Below the pieces are notes generated by a model. The model did not search any database. It saw only the letters and a list, made by a program, of their open reading frames with translations, and had not been told where the DNA came from. A stretch of DNA of 14,451 nt from Desulfobulbus sp. Lineage in GTDB: Bacteria; Desulfobacterota; Desulfobulbia; Desulfobulbales; Desulfobulbaceae. Below, one piece after another: positions 1 to 6,166 of the stretch. The stretch is from the NCBI GenBank assembly GCA_030602145.1, contig JAUWAH010000014.1:1-14451 (forward strand), written 5' to 3'. Position numbers and translations under genes: made by a program. Position 1 is the stretch's first letter. Every line of letters starts with the position of its first letter.

Positions 1-252
1 GCCGCCAACCTGCGCGAGCGGACCAACCAGGAGCTGCTCCTCCAGAAGATCATCATGGAAGGCGTCCTCGCCATCCAGGGCGAACTCAACCCCACGGTGC
101 TGCGCACCAAGCTGCTCTCCTTCCTCACCCCCTCGGATCGCAAGGCCGACCTGGTACCGCTGACCCGCATCCAGGAACGGTTTCACATCACCATTGACGA
201 CCGGTTCCCAGTCGACGACCGGGAGGATCGCGACGGACCGGCGGTTTCTTAG
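1..252 (+). CDS. motA: MotA-like flagellar motor stator protein, C-terminal end (partial)
   Basis: The reading frame is open from the first base and ends at TAG 250-252, leaving 83 visible residues. The segment EELLLQK, then IIMEGVLAIQ, then NPTVLRTKLLSFL resembles the cytoplasmic C-terminal part of MotA/PomA proteins, where a run like 'EGVLSIQ-x-G-x-NP' is followed by an amphipathic helix ending in SFL. MotA forms, with MotB, the ion-conducting stator of the flagellar motor in the inner membrane. The four transmembrane segments expected of MotA would lie left of the window and cannot be checked. About 35 residues follow the conserved block (roughly residues 49-83), rich in Asp and Arg, which is a longer tail than I expect for the family. 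No motB is seen downstream, so if motB exists it is elsewhere. An ExbB/TolQ relative is the alternative, but the motif fits MotA better. Confidence 0.68.
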   Translation, partial: AANLRERTNQELLLQKIIMEGVLAIQGELNPTVLRTKLLSFLTPSDRKADLVPLTRIQERFHITIDDRFPVDDREDRDGPAVS

Positions 253-276
253 GGCCCCTCCATCCCCGCATCATCG

Positions 277-291
277 CCCTGAAAATCAGGG
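277..291 (+). terminator. short hairpin after the motA-like gene, possible weak terminator
   Basis: CCCTGA (277-282) and TCAGGG (286-291) form a perfect 6-bp stem with a three-base AAA loop, 24 bases after the stop codon. No T-run follows on the plus strand (TGCAAAAAG comes next), so termination would be weak or Rho-assisted. The position after a gene end is the main reason to list it. Confidence 0.25.
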
Positions 292-313
292 GTGCAAAAA
301 GTTACCGGTGGTG

Positions 314-319
314 TAGTAT
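314..319 (+). promoter_or_regulatory. candidate -10 box in front of the structured RNA segment
   Basis: TAGTAT at 314-319 matches TATAAT at four of six positions. A start 7 bases downstream would fall at about 326, which is where the foldable segment described in the next entry begins. No good -35 hexamer is visible; the nearest at a 16-base spacing is GTGCAA (292-297). Confidence 0.3.
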
Positions 320-325
320 GGATCC

Positions 326-518
326 CGTGCCCTGCGGCACGCCAAACCAAGATCACCACAACCCTTTGTTTTTACACGCAGAACAAAGAGACTCGCCCAG
401 GCGATTTGCTCTTGTTGTCCCGAACGTTGGCGGTCTTCGTGCACACCGAGTGATTGCAGACAATCAAGGCTCATCGAGAGAGCCCATGGCTCCGAACACA
501 AACTGGACGCAGGAGCGC
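326..518 (+). ncRNA. candidate structured RNA with 6S RNA-like architecture
   Basis: No convincing protein is encoded here, but the segment folds by eye into an irregular rod. A closing stem pairs 327-336 with 508-518 (10 pairs, one G-U, one bulged A at 514). An apical arm pairs 402-405 with 473-476 and 411-419 with 459-468 (nine pairs, one bulged T at 464), with a small CGGT/ACCG stem (431-434, 445-448) inside. A small hairpin (480-484 with 488-492) sits on the 3' side of the large unpaired middle. A closing stem, a large central bubble with a small hairpin on its 3' side, an apical arm and a total of about 190 nt are what 6S RNA looks like; E. coli 6S is 184 nt. 6S RNA binds the RNA polymerase holoenzyme by mimicking an open promoter. 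Competing local hairpins exist (326-331 with 336-341; 393-397 with 400-404), and I could not match 6S primary-sequence signatures with certainty. Confidence 0.38.
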
Positions 519-570
519 CCTTGCAACATTCCCACACTGGAGCCCGGGAACGATCGAATGATGCGATGGT

Positions 571-599
571 GTTGGGGTTCGTCCCTCACCCCAACCTAC
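571..599 (-). repeat. single REP-like palindrome of the RAYT-associated type
   Basis: GTTGGGGT (571-578) and ACCCCAAC (588-595) form a perfect 8-bp stem around a nine-base loop. Read on the minus strand, the stem is immediately preceded by GTAG (complement of 596-599). A GTAG or GGAG tetranucleotide next to a short GC-rich palindrome is the hallmark of REP sequences mobilised by REP-associated tyrosine transposases of the IS200/IS605-related Y1 family. An outer 6-bp inverted pair, AGCCCG (541-546) with CGGGCT (599-604), encloses the element. No transposase is encoded in the window, so this would be a non-autonomous copy. Confidence 0.55.
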
Positions 600-602
600 G
601 GG

Positions 603-630
603 CTAACCACCTAACCACCTAAACCACCTA
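603..630 (+). repeat. short tandem repeat, about 3.3 copies of an 8-9 base unit
   Basis: The unit CTAACCAC occurs at 603-610 and 611-618, then as CTAAACCAC at 619-627, followed by a partial CTA at 628-630. It abuts the REP-like palindrome on its left and ends four bases before the dnaE start codon. It occupies the place where a ribosome-binding site would normally be. Confidence 0.7.
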
Positions 631-634
631 TCCC

Positions 635-3600
635 ATGCCCACACCCTTCACCCATCTCCACGTTCACACTCAATACTCCATGCTCGACGGGGCCATCCGC
701 ATCGCCGACCTGATCGAGACGACCAAGCAATTCGGCATGGATGCCGTGGCGGTCACCGATCACGGCGCCATGTACGGGGCGCTCGAGTTTTACGAAAAAG
801 CAAAAAAAGCCGGCATCAAGCCGCTGGTCGGCTGCGAGTTCTACCTGGCGGAAAACGGCATGCATCTCCATGACCGCAGCGGCGGCCATAACTTTCATCT
901 CGTTGCCCTGGCCATGGACGAGACCGGCTACCGCAACCTGATGAAGCTGACTTCCCTGGCGCAGACCAAGGGATTCTATTACCGGCCGCGCATCGACCGC
1001 CAGACCCTCTACCAGCACCACGAAGGGCTGATCGTGCTCACCGCCTGCCTGAAGGGCGAGATTCCCTGGCGCTTGACCCATGGCGACCCGAACGGAGCCC
1101 GCGCCCGCACCCTGGAGATGCAGAAGGTGTTTGGCGACCGCTTGTATCTCGAAATCCAGGAGAACGGTCTGGCCGAGCAGACCGTGGCCAACCAGGGATT
1201 GATGGCCCTGGCCGATGAGCTGGGCATCAAGTTGGTGGCCACCAACGACTGCCATTACCTCACCCAGGAGGAATCCTACGCCCACGAGGTACTGCTCTGC
1301 ATCCAGACCGGCAAGACCATTAACGATCCCAACCGGTTTCGCTTCAACACCAATCAACTGTTTTTCAAGTCAGGCGACGAGATGGCCGCCCAGTTCGGCT
1401 ATTGCCCACAGGCCCTGAGCAATACCCTGGAGGTGGCCGAGCGGTGCAATCTGGAGCTGAAGTTCGGCGACAACCACTTCCCGATCTTTCCGGTGCAGGC
1501 GGGCGAGACCCTGGATTCGGTGTTTGCCCGGGCCTGCTGGGACGGTCTCAAGGAGCGGCTCGATCACCTGCGCGAGCTGGGTCCGGTGGACGCCGAGACC
1601 GAGAAAACCTACCGCGACCGACTGACCCACGAGGTCGAGGTCATCCAGAAGATGGGTTTTTCCGGCTACTTCCTGATTGTCGCCGACTTCATCAACTGGG
1701 CCAAGCGGCAGAAAATCCCCGTCGGTCCCGGTCGCGGATCCGGCGCCGGCAGCCTGGCCGCCTACTGCATGGCGATCACCGACATCGATCCCATCCCCTA
1801 TGGTCTGCTGTTCGAACGGTTCCTCAACATCGAACGGGTCTCCATGCCCGACTTCGATATCGACTTCTGCAAGGACCGGCGCGACGAGGTGCTTGACTAT
1901 GTGCGCAAGCGTTACGGCGGTGACGAACATGTCGCCCAGATCGTTGCCTATGGGTCGATGAAGGCCCGGGCGGTGCTCCGCGATGTCGGCCGGGTCCTGG
2001 ATATTCCCCTGCCGGTGGTGGACCGGATCGCCAAGCTGGTGCCCGAGGAGCTGAAGATCACCCTGAAGAAGGCGATCGAGAAGGAACCCCGATTGCGCGA
2101 GGCCATGAAGGAGGACGAGGTCCGCGAACTGCTGACCATCTCCCAGACCCTGGAGGGGTTGGCCCGGCACAAGTCGACCCATGCCGCCGGGGTGGTGATC
2201 TCGCCGACGCCGATGGTCGACTACCTGCCGGTCTGCATCGGCCCCAACAAGGAAATCCTCACCCAGTACGACATGAAGTACACCGAGAAGACCGGACTGA
2301 TCAAGTTCGACTTCCTCGGCCTGAAGACCCTGACCGTGATCGACCGGGCGTTGAAGCTGATCGGCTACGATCTGGGCACCGAGGTCGATCTGCGCAAAAT
2401 TCCGATGAACGATCCCAAGACCTTTGCGCTGCTCTGCCGGGGCGACAGCCTGGGGGTCTTCCAATTGGAAAGCGACGGCATGCGCGAACTCTTGATCAAG
2501 ATGCAGCCCGAGCAATTCTCCGACCTGATCGCCCTGGTGGCCCTCTACCGGCCGGGCCCCCTCGACTCGGGCATGGTCGACACCTTTGTCGAGACCAAGC
2601 ACGGCCGCAAGCCCGCCGACTATCCGCTGCCGCAGATCAAGTCGGTGCTCCAGGAGACCTACGGGGTCATCGTCTACCAGGAACAGGTCATGAAGATCTC
2701 CAACATCCTGGCCGGCTACAGCCTGGGCGACGCCGACATCCTCCGGCGGGCCATGGGCAAGAAGATCCCGGAGGTGATGGAGAAGGAGCGCGGCAAGTTC
2801 ATGGCCGGGGCCAAGGTCAGCAACATCCCCGAGGACAAGGCCAAGTACATCTTCGACCTGATGGCCAAGTTCGCCGGCTACGGCTTCAACAAGTCGCACT
2901 CGGCGGCCTACGCTCTGATCGCCTATCAGACCGCCTACCTCAAGGCCCATTACCCGGCCCAGTTCCTGGCTGCCCTGCTCTCCTGCGACGTGGAGAACAC
3001 CGACAAGGTGGTCAAGTACATCAGCGAGTGCCGTCAGGAAAAAATCGAGGTACTGCCGCCGGACATCAACGAATCGTTCAATGACTTCACGGTCATCAAC
3101 GACCGGATCCGCTTTGGTCTGGCGGCGGTAAAGAACGTGGGCGGCGCGGCCCTGGACTCGATCCTGGCCGAACGCAAGGAGGGCGGCCATTACCAGTCGC
3201 TGGCCGATTTCTGCAGCCGGATCGACTCCGCCAAGGTCAACCGCAAAGTCATCGAGAGCTTGATCAAGGCCGGGGCCTTCGACTCGCTCAACCACAATCG
3301 CAGACAGTACATGGAGGTGCTCGATCAGTGCATCGAGCGGGCCAAGGCGGTGCAGCGCGACCGGATGAGCGGCCAGATGAACCTGTTTGCCATCGGCCAG
3401 CCGGCCGCCAAGCAGAACGGGGCGACGGAGGTGGAGTTGCCCGCGGTCGATGATTGGCCCAACCTGGAACGGTTGGCCTTCGAGAAGGAAACGGTCGGCT
3501 TCTTCCTCACCGGCCATCCGCTGGAAGGGGTCATGGAGGATCTGCGCCGGGTGGCGGACACCGACATCGCCGGGGCCGAGAAGCTGCGCGACGGCGAGGT

Positions 3601-4147
3601 GGTCCGCATCGGCGGCCTGCTGGCCGGCTACAAGGAGCACAAGTCAAAGAAGGGCGAGCGGATGGCCTTCACTGTCCTCGAGGACATGAGTTCGAGCATC
3701 GAGGTGATCGTGTTCCCCTCCACCTTTGCCGAATGCGCCGCCCTGCTGACCAGCGACCAGCCGCTGATCGTCCTGGGGACGGTGCAGCAGGGAGAACGGG
3801 GGGCCAAGATCGTGGCCCAGGAAGTCAAGGGGCTGGCCGAAACCCTGGAGCAGTCCACCGAACGGGCGATGATCACCCTTAGGGCTGGCTCGACCTCGCG
3901 CCAGCACATGCTGGAGCTGAAGGAATTGCTCTACCAGCACCACGGTGCCACGCCGGTGCTGCTCACCCTCCACTTCGACCACCGGGGCGAGGTTGATATC
4001 CAGGTGCTCAAGGATATGGCCATCCGGCCCTCCACCGATCTCTTCCGCCAGATCACCAGACTCTGCGGACCCCGCTCGCTCACGGTGCAGATGCGCAAGC
4101 CCGAGGTCTCGCCGCGCCGCAACGGCAACGGCCGCAACGGTCACTGA
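635..4147 (+). CDS. dnaE: DNA polymerase III subunit alpha
   Basis: This 1170-residue protein is the replicative polymerase catalytic subunit, with the length and layout of the DnaE1 class. Residues 1 to about 270 are a PHP domain: HLHVHT (7-12), TDHGAMYG (41-48), GCEF (66-69) and NDCHY are present. The palm carries GPGRGSGAGS (364-373), PDFDIDF (405-411) and KFDFLGL with Asp559, which correspond to the three catalytic aspartates of E. coli DnaE. YGFNKSHSAAYA (749-760) leads into the helix-hairpin-helix region, and an OB fold lies at about 986-1062. The short basic Arg/Asn-rich tail is unremarkable. The ATG at 635 is the first start after an in-frame stop at 620-622 and gives the normal family N-terminus. 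No Shine-Dalgarno sequence is visible in front of it. The gene stands alone, with structured intergenic DNA upstream and a hairpin downstream. Confidence 0.97.
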   Translation: MPTPFTHLHVHTQYSMLDGAIRIADLIETTKQFGMDAVAVTDHGAMYGALEFYEKAKKAGIKPLVGCEFYLAENGMHLHDRSGGHNFHLVALAMDETGYRNLMKLTSLAQTKGFYYRPRIDRQTLYQHHEGLIVLTACLKGEIPWRLTHGDPNGARARTLEMQKVFGDRLYLEIQENGLAEQTVANQGLMALADELGIKLVATNDCHYLTQEESYAHEVLLCIQTGKTINDPNRFRFNTNQLFFKSGDEMAAQFGYCPQALSNTLEVAERCNLELKFGDNHFPIFPVQAGETLDSVFARACWDGLKERLDHLRELGPVDAETEKTYRDRLTHEVEVIQKMGFSGYFLIVADFINWAKRQKIPVGPGRGSGAGSLAAYCMAITDIDPIPYGLLFERFLNIERVSMPDFDIDFCKDRRDEVLDYVRKRYGGDEHVAQIVAYGSMKARAVLRDVGRVLDIPLPVVDRIAKLVPEELKITLKKAIEKEPRLREAMKEDEVRELLTISQTLEGLARHKSTHAAGVVISPTPMVDYLPVCIGPNKEILTQYDMKYTEKTGLIKFDFLGLKTLTVIDRALKLIGYDLGTEVDLRKIPMNDPKTFALLCRGDSLGVFQLESDGMRELLIKMQPEQFSDLIALVALYRPGPLDSGMVDTFVETKHGRKPADYPLPQIKSVLQETYGVIVYQEQVMKISNILAGYSLGDADILRRAMGKKIPEVMEKERGKFMAGAKVSNIPEDKAKYIFDLMAKFAGYGFNKSHSAAYALIAYQTAYLKAHYPAQFLAALLSCDVENTDKVVKYISECRQEKIEVLPPDINESFNDFTVINDRIRFGLAAVKNVGGAALDSILAERKEGGHYQSLADFCSRIDSAKVNRKVIESLIKAGAFDSLNHNRRQYMEVLDQCIERAKAVQRDRMSGQMNLFAIGQPAAKQNGATEVELPAVDDWPNLERLAFEKETVGFFLTGHPLEGVMEDLRRVADTDIAGAEKLRDGEVVRIGGLLAGYKEHKSKKGERMAFTVLEDMSSSIEVIVFPSTFAECAALLTSDQPLIVLGTVQQGERGAKIVAQEVKGLAETLEQSTERAMITLRAGSTSRQHMLELKELLYQHHGATPVLLTLHFDHRGEVDIQVLKDMAIRPSTDLFRQITRLCGPRSLTVQMRKPEVSPRRNGNGRNGH

Positions 4148-4168
4148 GCGCCTCCATCCGGATAAAAA

Positions 4169-4200
4169 AAAGCGGCCCATCCTGCTGGATGGGCCGCTTT
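4169..4200 (-). terminator. strong intrinsic terminator between dnaE and the ABM gene
   Basis: AAAGCGGCCCATCC (4169-4182) and its complement (4187-4200) form a perfect 14-bp stem with a TGCT loop. On the minus strand the stem runs into eight T's (complement of 4164-4171), so it is a textbook terminator for the ABM-domain gene that ends at 4254. On the plus strand only TTT followed by GCGTT comes after the stem, so it would also stop dnaE transcripts but probably less tightly. Confidence 0.88.
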
Positions 4201-4253
4201 GCGTTGCACGGTTGGACAAACCGGTCGTTCGACCGGCTGCTTACGTTTTTGCT

Positions 4254-4541
4254 TCAGGCGTTCTCGAAAATTTCATACTGGGTCGGCGCACCGAGCAGCT
4301 TGTCGATCTGCTCCTGCACCTCGATCCGTTCCTTGCTGAGCGTCCATGCCCGCCAGTCGTCAATGGTCTGCCAGGTGCTGATAACCATGCTCACGCCGGG
4401 CTCATCGAGCCGGGTAAAGGATTCCCCGGAAATGTATCCTTTCTGGTTGAGGGTCATGGCCCGCATCTTGCGAAGAAGGGCCTCCAGTTCCGGTGCCTTG
4501 TTTTCTGCGACCTTTCGTTTGATCAATACTTTGACAGCCAT
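4254..4541 (-). CDS. antibiotic biosynthesis monooxygenase (ABM) domain protein
   Basis: The protein has 95 residues, the normal size of a single ABM (PF03992-type) ferredoxin-like domain. These domains usually dimerise into a beta barrel and include quinol monooxygenases, heme-degrading enzymes and many uncharacterised members. The N-terminal strand VKVLIKRKV, the helix around LEALLRKMR, the segment GYISGESFTR and the strand VSMVISTWQTIDDWRAW match the family pattern of strand, helix, strand with a Trp-containing turn. There is no signal peptide or membrane segment, so it should be cytoplasmic. The substrate cannot be told from the sequence, and the name does not imply antibiotic synthesis. 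The start is well supported by AGGAGG (complement of 4547-4552), five bases before the ATG. It has its own promoter and terminator, so it is probably monocistronic. Confidence 0.82.
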   Translation of the reverse strand: MAVKVLIKRKVAENKAPELEALLRKMRAMTLNQKGYISGESFTRLDEPGVSMVISTWQTIDDWRAWTLSKERIEVQEQIDKLLGAPTQYEIFENA

Positions 4542-4617
4542 GTGTTCCTCCTCTCGTGTTGTGTTGATGAATGAGACGTACAGAACAACCAGACAGCAAA
4601 CAGCCTCTTACGTTTGC

Positions 4618-4646
4618 AGTATAAGCACATCCTGGCGAAGAAGCAA
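4618..4646 (-). promoter_or_regulatory. sigma70-type promoter of the ABM-domain gene
   Basis: On the minus strand, TTGCTT (complement of 4641-4646) and TATACT (complement of 4618-4623) are separated by exactly 17 bases. The predicted transcript would start near 4611 and carry a leader of about 70 nt. The rest of the 179-base gap (4542-4720) shows no gene and no clear terminator for the upstream SAM hydrolase, so some read-through from that gene is possible. Confidence 0.5.
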
Positions 4647-4720
4647 AGGAAAGGACGGCCATTTCCCCAACAAACATGACCCGGTTGCCGTGATTCCGAG
4701 GCGATGCGGTGGAGAAGTTC

Positions 4721-5545
4721 CTACTCCGCCCCCCCTGCCCCGGTCTCTCCGGTGCCGAGGTGCACAATGACCGGATCGCCGACCGCGCAACCGATCAGGG
4801 CTGCCCCGTTGGCCCGGTTGGCGGCGATCTCCAGGAAACCTGCGCTGTCGATCAGGGCCAGCAGGGAGCCTGTCTCAGCCTCTTGATAGCAGCGAACCAG
4901 AGGTCCGATCCGTCGGCCGCCGATCTCGACGAAGGCAAAGGCGGCCGGATCGAACCGGTCGGCGCGGATGGAGGTCCGGATATTGCCGAAGTGATCAATG
5001 CCAAGGACCTGGCCATGGAGGCAGCCGGCAGCATCGATTGCCTTCGGAGGAAAAACAGTGCGAATGGTGATCGGCTCCACGACGGGGCCGAACCGTTCCA
5101 GGTGGCCGTCGCTGGCCAGGGCAGCGGCCACGGGGGCCATGATGTCACGGCCATGGAAGGTGGGACTGACAGACGCGTCGAAAAAAATCGGCTCTTCCAC
5201 CCGATGGATCGAGGCAATCCGGTGGTCGGCGACCAGCAGCGACAGGCAGCCGTTATCGGGGGCAATGAAATAATGACCGTCGCCGGCGGCGGCAAGGATG
5301 GCCCGTTCGCTGCCCACCCCGGGATCGACCACGACCAGATGGACCGTACCGACCGGGAAAAAGCGGTAGCTGGTGCGAATGGCAACCGCGGCACCCACCA
5401 CATCCCAGGGGGCAATATGGTGGGTGAGATCGATGATGGTGGCCGCCGGGCAGCCCCTGAGCAGAGCACCCTTGAGTTGGCCGACATAGGGATCTTTGAG
5501 GCCGAAATCGGTGATCAGGGTAAAGATGGCCGGATGGAGAGCCAT
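4721..5545 (-). CDS. SAM hydrolase (adenosine-forming), DUF62 / SAM-hydroxide adenosyltransferase family
   Basis: This 274-residue protein belongs to the family of SAM-dependent chlorinases, fluorinases and SAM hydroxide adenosyltransferases. Ordinary bacterial members split S-adenosylmethionine into adenosine and methionine. ITDFGLKDPYVGQLKG (11-26), DPGVGSERA (74-82), FIAPDNG (93-99) and FHGRDIMAPVAAAL (130-143) are family blocks. The proposed water-activating triad is present as Asp74, Arg81 and His131, so hydroxide is the likely nucleophile. IDHFGNIRTS marks the C-terminal beta domain. I chose the ATG at 5545 because AAGGAG lies five bases upstream; a GTG five codons earlier would add MQGVV but itself overlaps that ribosome-binding site. 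It is the last gene of the minus-strand run that starts at xerC, 87 bases after the zinc-ribbon gene. The cellular reason for destroying SAM is unknown for most members. Confidence 0.88.
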   Translation of the reverse strand: MALHPAIFTLITDFGLKDPYVGQLKGALLRGCPAATIIDLTHHIAPWDVVGAAVAIRTSYRFFPVGTVHLVVVDPGVGSERAILAAAGDGHYFIAPDNGCLSLLVADHRIASIHRVEEPIFFDASVSPTFHGRDIMAPVAAALASDGHLERFGPVVEPITIRTVFPPKAIDAAGCLHGQVLGIDHFGNIRTSIRADRFDPAAFAFVEIGGRRIGPLVRCYQEAETGSLLALIDSAGFLEIAANRANGAALIGCAVGDPVIVHLGTGETGAGGAE

Positions 5546-5550
5546 GACAA

Positions 5551-5556
5551 CTCCTT
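5551..5556 (-). promoter_or_regulatory. ribosome-binding site that fixes the SAM hydrolase start
   Basis: AAGGAG on the minus strand, five bases before the ATG at 5545. It argues against the longer reading that begins with a GTG at 5560, since that GTG has no such site at a proper distance. Confidence 0.75.
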
Positions 5557-5632
5557 GCACGGTGGGGTCAACGGCACAACGATGCGCACCGGTCTTCTCC
5601 TTGACCGGCGCGGCTTCCGGAGCGTATCGGTT

Positions 5633-6151
5633 TCAGGCGAAGCAGAGGCCGCAGTCGGGGCAGACAGTCGAGGCGGTGGTGAACCGGCAGCCGCAGGCTG
5701 GACAAACGGCCTCGGCCGCCCCGGCATCGTAGACCGCGCCGGCAAACCGGGTGTCGTGCTCGGCCAGACCGGTGCTGTGCAGATATTCCCGGGCCAGCGC
5801 TTCCATAACCCCATCCAGATCCGTCTCCCGCACCTGCAGGACCACTTCGGGCCCCCGGCAGCCGCAGGCACCGCCCTCCTCCTTGGTCACCAGGGAGGGC
5901 AGGCCACAATCGACAAGATAGACATGCAGGGCCTTGATCTGCGCCAGCGGCCCCCGGCGGACGGCAACCAGGGGTTCATCCGGCTCGATGCTCAGGGTCG
6001 ACTCGACCGAGCCTTGCCGGTTCAGCCTTGCCAGCAGGTGGGCGCCGCTCACCAGGTCGATATCGCAGGCGGCACAGGTACGGATCTCGGCGCGGTACTC
6101 GTCGCCGCAGCGGGGGCAATAGGTGCATTCGGGGTCAATGGGCTGTTGCAT
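5633..6151 (-). CDS. double zinc-ribbon protein of unknown function
   Basis: I do not recognise a named family for this 172-residue protein. It carries a zinc ribbon at each end: CPRCG (12-16) pairs with CAAC (26-29), with an extra Cys9, and CPACG (150-154) pairs with CPDCG (164-168), with extra Cys155 and Cys170. Each ribbon has the CxxC-x10-CxxC form that binds one zinc. The middle (about 60-130) contains LVAVRRGPLAQIKALHVYLVDCGLPSLV in mixed alpha/beta style, loosely like the DUF2007 fold, plus a CGC at about 107-109. There is no signal peptide or membrane span, so it should be cytoplasmic. It starts 15 bases after the hslU stop without a visible Shine-Dalgarno sequence, so translation may be coupled to hslU. 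Its place between the HslUV protease and a SAM hydrolase is suggestive of an adaptor or sensor, but nothing in the sequence proves this. Confidence 0.75.
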   Translation of the reverse strand: MQQPIDPECTYCPRCGDEYRAEIRTCAACDIDLVSGAHLLARLNRQGSVESTLSIEPDEPLVAVRRGPLAQIKALHVYLVDCGLPSLVTKEEGGACGCRGPEVVLQVRETDLDGVMEALAREYLHSTGLAEHDTRFAGAVYDAGAAEAVCPACGCRFTTASTVCPDCGLCFA

Positions 6152-6166
6152 GGCGGCGTGGTCGGA

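Noticed and set aside
286..537. An 83-codon minus-strand frame upstream of dnaE
   Set aside because: It has no ribosome-binding site and no recognisable motif, and it overlaps the structured segment.
326..604. tmRNA, RNase P RNA or SRP RNA in the dnaE upstream gap
   Set aside because: I looked for the tmRNA tag and acceptor end, the RNase P GAGGAAAGTCC-like core and the SRP GGTCAGG/GGAAG loops and found none.
318..614. A 98-codon plus-strand frame upstream of dnaE
   Set aside because: It has no ribosome-binding site, no family resemblance, and covers the palindromes and the foldable segment; an RNA or non-coding role fits better.
603..630. CRISPR array
   Set aside because: The repeat unit is only 8-9 bases and has no spacers.
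1370..3640. A 756-codon open frame on the minus strand
   Set aside because: It lies antisense to dnaE, has low-complexity composition and no recognisable motif. It is a by-product of GC-rich codon use in the real gene.
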